Shown here: positions 11,838-22,811 of the stretch, piece by piece
Numbering within the stretch: position 1 is the first letter of the stretch
Layout: each line of letters opens with the position of its first letter
Assembly: GCF_905475395.1 (NCBI RefSeq)
Contig: NC_058339.1
Location: 20,220,001-20,284,000, forward strand
DNA: 64,000 nucleotides
Reading direction: 5' to 3'
Source of the DNA: Chrysoperla carnea
Taxonomy: Eukaryota; Arthropoda; Insecta; Neuroptera; Chrysopidae
Made by a program: the position numbers and the translations under genes
The notes under the pieces: model-generated
What the model was told of the DNA's origin: nothing
The model's database searches: none
The model's input: the letters and a program-made list of their open reading frames with translations, nothing else

Positions 11838-11990
11838 AACAAAAACGGTGCAGGTGCAGGGAAGAATGATTTTAAGTATAGGAATCCAAATTTTAATGTT
11901 GGAGGTACAGGGAAGACCTCCAACAATATACCTCATGTAATTTAAACAAAAATATATATGTATTCCCTGCACTTCCATCATTCAAATTTC
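11838..11990. mobile_element. Mini-hairpin element, GTGCAGGGAA family
   Basis: The left arm GGTGCAGGTGCAGGGAA (near 11847) faces TTCCCTGCACTTCCATCA (near 11963). A middle copy, GGAGGTACAGGGAAG, lies near 11903. The same ends are seen at 42196-42285 and 53938-54025. The sequence after the right arm (CATCATTCAAATTTCTATTT) recurs at about 31184. It is short, non-coding and MITE-like. Confidence 0.55.
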
Positions 11991-12819
11991 TATTTCGTAT
12001 CGTAACAGTGGGGAATTATTGAAATTGCCGTTTGAGCAATTACCTATAGCTGACTATAGCCTTCTCATATTTATTGAATCCATAAGAACATGATGATATT
12101 ACTCGTTTAATTGCATCACAAAAGTGGATCTCTTAAATTTTACACTGACAACTGAGCTTTTAGTTAAAAGTTTGAATGAAATCTATCGAATAACTTTATG
12201 AATCCTTGTTAAAAATAATTCAAATCTATCTGTAATATCAATATCATACATTTATAATAAATAATATGTACACCTGAAATAATGATTCATCTTTAATTTA
12301 AAAAAGGAGTATATAGACATACATTTATTTAAAATGTAAAAATATATTTATTTATTAATCAATCGCAAGTGGTAAATAATAAAGCCGAAAGAATTATTTA
12401 ATTTGAATTCTCAATCAAGCAGAACGTTTAATATTAAGTTACAATGTATTTGAATATTAAACAATCCGATTTCAGACATAAAAAAATTGAATACGAACGC
12501 CACAAATTCTCTATATACAGAATAAAATTCATTTTGCTCAATCAAAGAGAATTGAAAAAAATACACTTAAACTAGGACTTGAACCTGAACACTAGACAAG
12601 ATATTTGTCAATATTTAGTTTACGCTGTATGTATCATATTAAAATCGTCAATTATAATCGAAAGACTTTGATGTAAATAAATATCGTATACATGACTAAA
12701 AGGAAACAACACAAAAAATAATTAATTTGCTCATTTTTTATAATGTATGTCCCATGCTCGTGTTTATACTAGTGTTAGAAAGATATTCGTATTTGCATTC
12801 CGAAGGATAACCAACGAAG
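11991..12819. other. Gene-free stretch
   Basis: Nothing recognisable is seen; AT-rich with stops in all frames. Confidence 0.5.
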
Positions 12820-12935
12820 CTCTATTATTAAGACTCCGCTGTCCATCCACCCGTTCGCCCGTATGTCTGTCAGCTGTATCCCATAAACCGTATTAAATAG
12901 AAAGCTGTAGTTTTGAAACAGTGTGTTCGCATGAA
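12820..12935 (+). repeat. Fragment of a dispersed insect repeat
   Basis: It contains AAGACTCCGCTGTCCATCC, a pyrimidine-rich CCGTTCGCCCGTATGTCTG part, then CAGCTGTATCCCATAAACCG. This order (CTCCGCTGTCCGTCC, GTCTGTC, CTGTATCTCATGAACCG) is known to me from abundant dispersed repeats in Lepidoptera and other insects. It is a diverged, isolated fragment. Confidence 0.4.
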
Positions 12936-13399
12936 ATTTTTATTTTTCGATTTAAAAATTTGCGTTTTAGGTTGTGTGTAGGTATAAAATAAATTTCGAA
13001 AATTATCCGATTTGTAAAAGTAAAAACATGTTTAATCTTTATACAAAATTTCGTTGGTAGGCACATTTGAACAAATACTACTGCTATATTATTTTGGATT
13101 TTGGACAAAGTTCAGAGAAAATATCCATAAGACACGGCTTAAGAAAATTTAAGAAGCGCAGAAAAGTTTAGATTTTATTTCAATAACAGTAAATAAACAA
13201 TCATCAATCAATAAAAAACCCCTTTTGATTAAACACCATTAAAAAAAGATTTGTATAAACTTTGTCGTTAAAAATTTAGTAAAGATCACAGATTATTGCC
13301 AGTCATATCATAACTATTATTGTATAATGATGCTTTGAAAGAACTGCTGTTCAGATAATGCGTTATACTTTCTCATGAGAGAATCTTGTAAGAAGTGTA

Positions 13400-14250
13400 A
13401 CAAAAAAAATTTTGTCTTGGAATTTGATGAAACTTGGTAGATGGGTTAATTTTGATCCAAAAAGCATAAAAATCAGGTTAATTTAATGATTGGATGCAGA
13501 GTTTCTGAGTTATCGGAATATTTGGATCGATTTTTGCCCGTATCTTAAAAACTATTCGACCAGTCTACAAATAAACACGATTTTTGTAATTTTTGGGTCA
13601 AAATAACCTTATATATTGAGTTTTATCGAAATTGGTTATGAAAAAATTTTTTCGATTTTTTGCAATTTTTTTGTTTTGGAATTTGATGAAACTCAATGAA
13701 TGGGGTAATTTTGACCCAAAAAGTATAAAAATCAGGTTAATTTAATGATTGGATGCAGACTTTCTGAGATATCGCAATATTTGGATCGATTTTGGCCCGT
13801 ATCTCAAAAACTATTCGACCAGTCAACAAATGCATCCGATTTTTGCACTTTTTGGGTCAAAATTACCTTATATACTGAGTTTTATCGAAATTGGAAGTAC
13901 AAAAATTTTTTCGATTTGTTGCAATTTTTTTAAGGGGTACCCTTTGAAAAAATCGAGAAAAACGTAAAAAAAATTTTGTCTAGGAATTTGATCAAACTTG
14001 GTAGATGGGGTAATTTTGATCCAAAAAGTATTAAAATCAGGTTAATTTAATGATTGGATGCAGAGTTTCTGAGATATCGGAATATTTGGATCGATGTTAG
14101 CCCATATCTCAAAAACTATTCGATCAATAAACAAATGCACCCGATTTTTGTACTTTTTGGGTCAAAAATACCTTATATACTGAGTTTTATCGAAATTGGG
14201 AAAATTTTTCAATTTCGACTCGGTGAATGGGATAATTTTGATAAGTGGGA
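13400..14250 (+). repeat. Satellite-like array, three units of about 260-305 bp
   Basis: The core GATTGGATGCAGA recurs near 13489, 13749 and 14054. Each is followed by TTTCTGAGATATCG, CCCGTATCTCAAAAACTATT and CCTTATATACTGAGTTTTAT. Single inverted monomers lie at 27840-27960 and 47878-48070. ORFs within the array are repeat products and are not called as genes. Confidence 0.9.
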
Positions 14251-14893
14251 AGAAGATTAGCTGACGAAACAAGCTCCTTATTACTTAAGATAATAAAAGA
14301 GAATTGATTAAATAATATGTCTATGATTTTATGATCCAAGATTATACCCATAGGTATCTTCATTATAATATTTAATTTAAAATAACATGGTCTGATACTA
14401 CAAAAACCAAAATTCATTTTTACCATTAAAAATATGAGTACAAAAAATGAACAAAATGATTTAAGTAAAATAAATATTTGCTAACTATTCAAATAAAGAT
14501 CTTTAAAATTAATGAGGATACATAATATAAAAACATACGTTAAGTTAGTTAATATGTAATATCATAAGTAAGGTATCTTTAGAAGCAATAAAAAGTAGTA
14601 TGTAATTTAAATTTTATGTAAATAAGAAATATTCTTTAGTAAATATTAAATAAAGTTTTTACATCAATGTATATGATACGAAAATCGATCTTTATATTAC
14701 ATGGTTTTTTTTACTCTAGTTTACTCTATAGAGCATTGTTAAGAGATATTCAAAGGGATTTTATACGAGTTGGTGGCACCTTTAATGATCACTTTTCATG
14801 TGCACGTTCACTGTTTTCCACTCTTTACAGTCGTGGTACGGAGGTGGATTTTTGGTGAAAGCCCCCATAAGCAACCTATTTGTCATTTTTTTC
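14251..14893. other. Gene-free stretch between two arrays
   Basis: A short ATG frame at 14667-14858 has no recognisable features. Nothing else is seen. Confidence 0.45.
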
Positions 14894-15900
14894 AGCTGTG
14901 ATTTCAATTTTTCGCTAGCTATTATTAATGTGCTTAATTCCGGGACAAGGATTCCACATTCTTGAAACCTATAAGAGCTAGGTTAATTTTGATCACAAAT
15001 TTGAAAAGTATGACTCAAATTAAGTAGGATTACTTACTTGGTTTATCAAAATTGGATAAAATTTGGATACGATAGAGCAAAATTTAATTTTTTTTGATTC
15101 TGATGACGTCATAAAGTTAAAAATTTGATTTTTTTGATAACACAGACAAATTTGATTCGATCTTCTTGGAATTTTTTTTGAAACCCACTAATTTTGGTTC
15201 ATTATTTTTAGCTGTGATGTCAATTTTTCACTAGCTATCACTTATGTGCTTAATTCCGAGACAATGATTCCACATTCTTGAAACCTATAAGAGCTAGGTT
15301 AATTTTGATCACAAATTTGAAAAGTATGACCCAAATTAAGTAGGATTACTTACTTGGTTTATCAAAATTGGATAAAATTTGGATACGATAGAGCAAAATT
15401 TAATTTTTTTGATTCTGATGACGTCATAAAGTTAAAAATTAGATTTTTATGATAAGGCAGGCAAATTTGATCCGATCTTCTTGGAATTTTTTTTGAAACC
15501 AACTAATTTTGGGTCATTATTTTTAGCTGTGATGTCAATTTTTCGCTAGCTATCACTAATGTGTTTAATTCCGGGACCAGGATTCCACATTCTTAAAACC
15601 TATAAGAGCTAAGTTATTGATCACAAATTTGAAAAGTATGACCCAAAATTAGGAGGATTACATACTTGGTTTATCAAAATTGGATAAAATTTGGATACGA
15701 TAGAGCAAAATTTAGTTTTTTTGATTCTGATGACGTCATAAAGTTAAAAATTTGATTTTTTTGATAACACAGGCAAATTTGATTTGATCTTCTTGGAATT
15801 TTTTTTGAAGCCCACTAATTTTAGGTCTTTTTTTCAGCTGTGTTGTCAATTTTTCGCTGGCTAACACTAATGTGCTTCATTCCGGAACCATCTTTTGTGA
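14894..15900 (+). repeat. Second satellite-like array, about 3.2 units of 311-316 bp
   Basis: AGCTGTGAT starts units at 14894, 15210, 15525 and (as AGCTGTGTT) 15836. Each unit carries CCACATTCTTGAAACC-like sequence, GGATAAAATTTGGATACG and TGATGACGTCATAAAG. The fourth unit is truncated at about 15900. The palindrome TGACGTCA in every full unit equals a consensus CRE site. No relation to the preceding array is visible. Confidence 0.9.
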
Positions 15901-18133
15901 GGCTCGTAGCAGCTAAAGTTAGAATTGCTGTTAATTAAGAAGCTATTTAAAAAATTTCGCACTTTATAGTTCTGCCAGTTCACTTCACGGTGGAAGAATC
16001 TGCCAGCTTGAACGTATACTTGTATATAGAGGTGATGTGAGTGTTATAAGATCATTATGTACATGTGTGTAAATTGGTTGATGAGTTTTGGCAGATCATA
16101 AGAGACCATTATAAATATAATAATGGATATGCTGGCTCATTTATTGCTATAATTATTATCATTGGATTTGTACCTATATAGAATTGCACGTGGCTAATAA
16201 AAAAATGAATAATCAAGACATTAAAATAATCTACTTGAATATATTTATTTAGTTATTCAGGTAGATTTTTTACTCTTTTTTTTTTACATTAATTAATGAT
16301 AGTGATTATTGTACAAAGTCACATTATTTGAATTACTGATTTTATGTTTTGTTGTACATAATTTTATAGATATTTTAGGCATTAAACGTCATCGTTAAGC
16401 TCCTTTTTTGTTAATTATTTTGAAAAAACTATGCATATTGAAATGATCTAAGGGGGTAGAATTCTTATTAAAACGTCACTAGTTGAATTCTTTGAAAAAT
16501 GTGATATATTTTACTGTCTATTGAAAGGTACATTAATTCTTCAACAAAATCAATTTACAATCTTGATTTCCCAAACAGATTCACAACTAACGTATTCAAT
16601 AATAACAACATTTTCCTCTATCTATAAGTTGTAACTCGAGTGTCTCTTTCAAGCTAAGGATCCAATCCAAGATGCCTATGAGATGCCCACCTTTTATACG
16701 AACAATTTCTGCTTAAATCATTATTTTGTACCTGAGGAGGAAGATTTTATTAAATGGTGACTGGATAATTATGGAACATACTGTATAAACTCGATACATA
16801 ATCAATACATCTATTAAATAATCGAAACAGAAGCCCATAGAAAATCAATTATTTGCATATTTTTTTAATATGATTAATATTTAAGATCAATTATTAAAGA
16901 TAAATTAAGATCAGAAATTAAACTCAAGCATGAAGCGAATAACCAGAAATTTAAACTTTTGCATTAACCATATTTGTACATTTCATAGAATTTTATTTTT
17001 TAGTGATTAAAAATAGTTTAAAGAACTTCGAATCCAGACAGAAAACATGACTTTATTGATTATTTTTATTGTGGCCGTCAACGTTTATCGTGAGAAAATA
17101 TAATTTAATAAGAAAAACATTGTATATATGACTTATTAATTCATAAATCATAAAGTAATAAACATTCCATTTTATTATTGACGACAATAACGTCATACGT
17201 AAATAAAAAATGTAATATAAGTGAATAACCATAAAGTGAGATTAGCTCATAAAGTCATAAGTTACTTAGGTGTACTCACTTTAAGAACTTTTTAAAATAA
17301 ACTGTGATGAATGTGACTTTTAAAGAACAGTCATATAATTTTAGAGAACATGCGAATAGTTCAGTTTTTTTTTGTAAACTTCCTTCGGTTCCTCTTAATC
17401 TAAGCTTCTTTTCCGCCGTAATTTAACTGCACGTCCATATAGTAATCTATTATTGAAGCTCCATCGACTTGCAGTGCTACATCGTAATATAAGGATGTCA
17501 TAAAATATTTGCTATTATTTTCGAGGTGAAATCAGTAAATTCAATAGAAAATTTAATGAATAATTCTGTAAGCGATATATTTACCAGCGTTGTAAAACGT
17601 CTGTGTTATCTACTTGTCATAATTTATTTTCTGTAATAAAGGTAAAAAAATATATAGGTATCAGTTACCTAATTATTATAATGCATTAACAAGTAAAAAT
17701 AAACAATTGACTGAGTTAATAGTTGAAATACCCTATATTGGCAACGTGGTATTTTTGTGTTTAAAGCGTGCTTTTGACCGCTAGCTGATTCTTTTCGAGA
17801 TTTAAAAAGGTTACTATCCTGTGTTGTTGATATTTGCAATTTTTGATAAGTACTTTTCTTGTAAATTTTGTACTTTTCGTATTATCGTTATCCTGTAATA
17901 AGGATCCAATTAAAATCGGTAGATAGAGTTTTCCTTAGTAGGATTGTCAGATAGTATATACTCTGTGTAAAGGTTTTCTTTTGACTGCTTGATACAAAAC
18001 TATGTTCAACATTTGAAATATTTAGACAATATAGACAATATTTGCGGTGAAAAGAAATGTCCAAAATATTTGTATAATGTATAATAATTAAGTTTTCTTA
18101 TACTTCGAATTATAAAAATAAAATATATATATA
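15901..18133. other. Gene-free stretch
   Basis: No coding exon was recognised. Around 17700-17735 lies a fragment (AACAATTGACTGAGTTAATA) shared with the SRPRB-intron repeat at about 6055. The rest is AT-rich unique-looking DNA. Confidence 0.45.
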
Positions 18134-19164
18134 CGGGGTGTTCCAAACCACCCGTCCAGGCTGTTTATTCTGAATAGTTTTCAAAAAAAATTGAAACGAA
18201 AAAACACGTATCAAATATTTTTTGAAACTCTATCTAACCATACCAAAAACACCCTCCACCCTCAACCCCTGTTAGGGGTAGGGGGTGTAACTTGAAAAAA
18301 TCAAATGGAAACCCCTATTTTTTTCTGCAGATTTGGATTCTTCAGAAGAAAAGACAAACATTTTGTCTAAGAAATTTTTCCCGATTTTCGGTAGATCACG
18401 CTACAATCGACAAAAATCGTTCTTTTAGATTTGGCATTAGAATTGCAGTTCAAGTGAAGGCGAGAAAAGTTTTTTGAGTCGAGAATAGTTATTTTCAATT
18501 TTGTTTTTGTTTTTTTGAAGAAAAGACTATTCTGTTTTTGTTTTTCATATTTTATTATGATTTAGAAAAATTATTTTTGTAAAAATGTTTTTTTTTATTT
18601 TGGAAAGTCTGAAAAAAAATTAAATCTAAAATGATTCATATCTAATTCTTTCTAAGAGCTTTATTTAGCATCCTCCCAATTGTCTAGTGGTTTACCTCAA
18701 TTACCGCAATTCGACATTTTCGCTTCTCTTTTATTTTCGTTGAATTTCTAACTTTTGTGTTGCTTTTGTTTTGTTTTTGTTTTGGTTCTGTGTGTTTGTG
18801 TTTTTATTTTTTTTTTTTACTTTTTCGTTTTGATTTTTGTCATTGAACGGCGCAATTCTTATGCCAAATCTAAAAGAACGATTTTTGTCGATTGTAGCGC
18901 GATCTACCGAAAATCGGGAAAAATTTCTTAGACAAAATGTTTGTCTTTTCTTCTGAAGAATCCAAATCTGCAGAAAAAAATAGGGGTTTCCATTTGATTT
19001 TTTCAAGTTACACCCCCTACCCCTAACAGGGGTTGAGGGTGGAGGGTGTTTTTGGTATGGTTAGATAGAGTTTCAAAAAATATTTGATACGTGTTTTTTC
19101 GTTTCAATTTTTTTTAAAAACTATTCAGAATAATCAGCCTGGACGGGTGGTTTGGAACACCCAG
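18134..19164. mobile_element. Fold-back DNA element with 315-bp inverted termini
   Basis: The arms 18134-18449 and 18850-19164 are long inverted copies that begin GGGTGTTCCAAACCACCC and include CAACCCCTGTTAGGGGT. The element is flanked by TA on each side, which suggests a Tc1/mariner-type TA target duplication. The central 400 bp is AT-rich and has no transposase. Both arms encode the same spurious 52-residue frame. Confidence 0.85.
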
Positions 19165-19499
19165 TATATATATATATAATTTTTTGAAAGTAGCTGCGAT
19201 ATCACGCATAAAAATATTTTTGATTGTAGTAGGTGAGGCAACTTGATTCGGCACGTGAATAATATCAAAGACTATAGGATAGACAAGAAGCAGCCGTATA
19301 ATTGTAAGCGACATCTGGTTTTTCAGGATATACACTAACGAGCTTGTTGGCTTTTGCGGGGGCGACGATGAAGGAGGATTTTTGAAATATGACAGATAGT
19401 CTTTGTGACAGATATCTACGCTTGGGTTTTTGATGATTTTGGTTTCTTAAGACGTAATACTTAATAAATTAATAATTTTAAAGTAAAAATTAAAAAAAA

Positions 19500-19843
19500 A
19501 TGGTTCGTTGTAATGTGAAAGGTTGTACAAGAACACAAAAACAAAATAAAAATCATTCATTCTTTTCTGAGCCGAAAAATTTAATGATGTAAGTACATAA
19601 CAGTCAAGTAAATGTAAAATTTATTTGGTGATCTATTAAATTTGGAAAATATTAATTATAAAATAAAAGTATAGTGAAAAATGAATATTTTAACAAGAAT
19701 AAATAGTAAAGATAATGTAATTAATTATTAACTGATTTATTGCAGACGAAAGCAATGGAGAAAATTTGCTGGTATTACGAATAATCCAAAAGATTTTCGA
19801 ATAATCCAAAAGATTACGAATAATCCAAAAGATTATTTTAAAT
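19500..19843 (+). pseudogene. THAP zinc-finger reading frame, interrupted by a retrotransposon
   Basis: Exon 1 (19500-19588, ATG after an A-run) and exon 2 (from 19746) join in phase across a GT..AG intron. The product begins MVRCNVKGCTR, then HSFFSEPKN and QWRKFAGI. That fits the start of a THAP domain: a CX4C pair (THAP proper C2CH spacing is CX2-4C), an F/P segment, and a W in the helix. The second Cys/His pair is not seen. Exon 2 contains three near-copies of a 19-20 bp unit (CGAATAATCCAAAAGATT) and then runs into the 5' LTR at 19844. It is either a host THAP gene broken by the insertion or a remnant of a THAP-bearing transposon. The frame closes on a stop inside the LTR. Confidence 0.5.
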
Positions 19844-21025
19844 TGTTACAAATTGTTGGCAAACTAATTATAATTAATTAATTAATTAGTAATAAAGTAT
19901 GCAACAATAATGTAAAATATCAAACTTTAAATCTGTCTGTGACGGTACATATTGTATTAAAAAGTTTACTCTGTCGGTGACTGTACTTTATTTTTTTCAA
20001 CTTTGTTATTTATTTTTTTTTGCAACTGTTAGTTCTAAAAATTGTCACCAGTCACCCGAACAGAGCTCAGTGCAATTTGAGTTAAAATAATTCTCTTTAA
20101 ATTTTAAGCGTCATAAGGAAAACATCTTGGAATAATTAATTTAAATTATTTATTCCAAGATGGATACTCTTTTTTTTTTTAACACACCTTTAGTGTGTGG
20201 CAATAATTAAATTATTTAATTTTTATAATTTATTTAATTAATTCTTATCAAGAATTTATATTTTTGAATACGACAGTTTAAACATATATTTTTGTTAAAT
20301 GTCGTTTATTGAAAACACACAATTATACAGAGTGTAAAAGGGACATTCTGTAATAATTTAAAAATTGTGTAACTTTATATTATTTTCCTTTGTATGTTTT
20401 TTGTGGCGTTTGGAATTTTATTTGTGAGCACAATTCCTTATAAAATGTAATTTTATGGAATTGTATTCACTGTGATCACAAACTACATACAGGTAACATT
20501 TTATTATATATTTAGATATGTTAATTTTTTTTCTAAATTTATATCGAAAGATGTTTTTCAAAAACTTTGTATTTTGGCTTTAAATTCAACATGTGAAATT
20601 TCATGTAAGTTTCAAGTTCAATTACGTTATGTAAAACATTTTATATTTTTTGAATTAATGAAATAAACAAACTTTATATTTTTTTTTATTTTGAACGTAG
20701 ACTTTTTTTTATTTGTATTGTTAATACTTTCTGGGGGGTAATCGCCTTCGGCGTTATCTTTGGGCCTAGCACGCAGTTTGATCTGTTTCGGTTTTATTTT
20801 CAGACCGGGATGTTTCCCTTTAGTGACACTGTTTAATATTTCTTTTCTTTTTTTGGATATCGTAAATATTAATCCGAGTGTTCTGGGGGTTGCGAGGAAT
20901 TTTGGCTGAGGCTCACTTCTTGTTCTCGACGCAAGTCGAGAATCAATTAAGTGTTTAAATTTGGGAAGAAAAAAAAATACGTTTCTTTTTTTTCTAATTA
21001 CCTCACCAAAACATTAATTCCCGCA
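19844..21025 (+). repeat. 5' LTR
   Basis: It starts TGTTACAAATTG and ends AATTCCCGCA. It contains a GC-rich segment at about 20738-20940 that should hold R/U5-type signals (inference), and a T-run of 11 at about 20170. A short frame at 20472-20666 is not a gene. Confidence 0.95.
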
Positions 21026-21050
21026 CCACTTGGTAGCGAGCGTATCACTT
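21026..21050 (+). other. Probable primer-binding site
   Basis: Directly after the 5' LTR comes CCACTTGGTAGCGAGCG. TGGTAGCGAGCG has the form of a tRNA 3'-end complement (TGG first) a few bases from the LTR. A similar TTGGTAGTGAGCGTAACAC follows at about 21089. Which tRNA it matches could not be settled by eye. Confidence 0.45.
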
Positions 21051-21699
21051 TGTTAGCAGAGCTCCGCGATCTACGATTTTCGTACATTTGGTAGTGAGCG
21101 TAACACTTTTTTTAGTTTTTTGCGTTATATCTGGTTACATTACTTTAAAGAATCTACGTTTAATTTTCTCTAAAATTTTTTTGACTAGTAGAGTTTTCTT
21201 GTATGTAGTTTGTGGAATCACGTAAGTTGAATATTTTCGTATATAAATTTGAAATTTTGGAAAATTAAAAAATTTTTACGTAATATTGGATATTAATTAA
21301 AATAATATCTAATATTTTTTTTGGTATTTGTTCAAGTAATTGACATTATAAATCCAATTATATAACATTGACTAGTTTGAATTAATTAGATTTTGTTTTT
21401 GTCTTTTTACACATTTTATGTAATCTTAAAATATATTGCTATTTTGATTACTATTATTGGTCTACTGTTTACGTTGTAAATCCAAATTTTATTTCATAGT
21501 TTTTTTTGTATGTTTCTTTATTGGCTATTTTTAAAAAAAAAAACTTTACATGAATATTTATTTTGAAACAAGTTCATATTTCATCAAAATTAATTCAAAC
21601 GTTTGTAATTTTTACTTTGTTTAACTTTACTAATTTCTTTTTTTGTTTCGTTTCGTTAATTTTTTTTTTTTTTGAGGAAATCGTATATATAAAAAAAAA

Positions 21700-22788
21700 A
21701 TGTCGTCGGACGACGAGGATTTTCTTGGTTTTCCAAAGCCTGTTAAAAACGAACAAGCCAACAACAAAAGAATACAAACAGAATTTGGTTTAGTGGACAA
21801 AGATGTTCAAGTATCAGTTCAACAAAAGGATAAGACAATACAATGTTTAATAGATCCGGTACCGTCAACGTCGTGTGAAACTATGCAAGCAACAAAATAT
21901 ATTCATGTGGATCATTTAACACACATTATTTCATCACTAAATACCAAGATAAGTAAAGAGAAATCTCAAGATTTTAAATTTAGATTTGAATCTCTTACAA
22001 ATAACATTAAAATTTTAGATTTATTTGATACAAGTTCAATTATTAATTTTATTATTGAAACCAATAGTGTTGTTTCATTAAGTTTAGTTGATGAGAATTC
22101 TCTTATTAAATTTTTAATTACAAAATGTAATTCAAATACAAAACACTTTTGGTCAAAGCAAATTTCAAATAATAAAACTTGGACTTATATTTCAAACATT
22201 TTATTATCTGAGTATATATCTCCTGCACAATTGCAAATTGCAATTGATAGATACATTAGAAGAAGACAACTTCCAAATGAAAAGTTTTCTGATTTCGTAA
22301 CTGATATTTTGAAATACTCGCAAATACTAATGCCTAAAGAGGACATTAAAATAGTTATACAAATTATATTTGCCCATGTTAATCAGAAAACCTTTAATTT
22401 GATTAAATTGCTTCCAATTCCTGAAACTTTAGTTTCCTTAAATTCTTTTGTAAGAAATTTACAAGAAATAATAACAAGAGAAAATTCATTTAATAAATTT
22501 AACTTGTATCAAAATAGAAGACAGAATAGTTTTAATGATCAAAATTCTAGTTTGGTTAATATTGAACAAAATGTTCAAAATGTTCAAAATGTTAAGGATC
22601 TTAAGCCTGAAACTACAGGGCAAAATGATAAAAAAGCTTCTGTTCAGATAGCAAAATCAAATTTAAATAAAAGTAAATCTATATTTTGTGTTTATTGTAA
22701 ACGATCAGGACACAAAATTCAACAATGTATAAAATTAGCCAATAGAGACACATCAAGTTCAAAAAACTTGAACCATGCCACACACTAG
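21700..22788 (+). CDS. gag: Gag polyprotein of the Gypsy element
   Basis: A 362-residue frame from the ATG at 21700 to TAG. The N-terminus is acidic (SSDDEDF). The middle is the helical capsid-like region (for example QLQIAIDRYIRRRQLPNEKF, about 180-200). The C-terminus carries one CCHC zinc knuckle, CVYCKRSGHKIQQC, at about residues 330-343, for RNA binding. The frame has no internal stop. Pol follows in the -1 frame with an overlap. Confidence 0.93.
   Translation: MSSDDEDFLGFPKPVKNEQANNKRIQTEFGLVDKDVQVSVQQKDKTIQCLIDPVPSTSCETMQATKYIHVDHLTHIISSLNTKISKEKSQDFKFRFESLTNNIKILDLFDTSSIINFIIETNSVVSLSLVDENSLIKFLITKCNSNTKHFWSKQISNNKTWTYISNILLSEYISPAQLQIAIDRYIRRRQLPNEKFSDFVTDILKYSQILMPKEDIKIVIQIIFAHVNQKTFNLIKLLPIPETLVSLNSFVRNLQEIITRENSFNKFNLYQNRRQNSFNDQNSSLVNIEQNVQNVQNVKDLKPETTGQNDKKASVQIAKSNLNKSKSIFCVYCKRSGHKIQQCIKLANRDTSSSKNLNHATH
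22761..22767 (+). promoter_or_regulatory. Candidate -1 ribosomal frameshift site (A AAA AAC)
   Basis: In the gag frame the codons read TCA AAA AAC TTG, which places the heptamer A-AAA-AAC in the canonical X XXY YYZ register. The pol frame is open from 22746 (after TAG at 22743-22745) through this site, so a -1 slip leads directly into pol. A small hairpin GCATC-TTC-GATGC lies at 22803-22815, about 35 nt downstream, farther than the usual stimulatory structure. Confidence 0.65.
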
Positions 22789-22811
22789 GTTCTTCAAAAA
22801 ATGCATCTTCG

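Noticed and set aside
13745..14260. ORFs in the satellite array
   Set aside because: Repeat-derived frames, without splice partners or known domains.
18292..19006. Matching ORFs on opposite strands (MKKSNGNPYFF...)
   Set aside because: They arise from the two inverted arms of the fold-back element and have no coding signature.
20472..20666. 64-codon ORF in the LTR, also at 26680-26874
   Set aside because: It lies wholly within LTR sequence; Gypsy LTRs are non-coding and there is no ATG context or domain.
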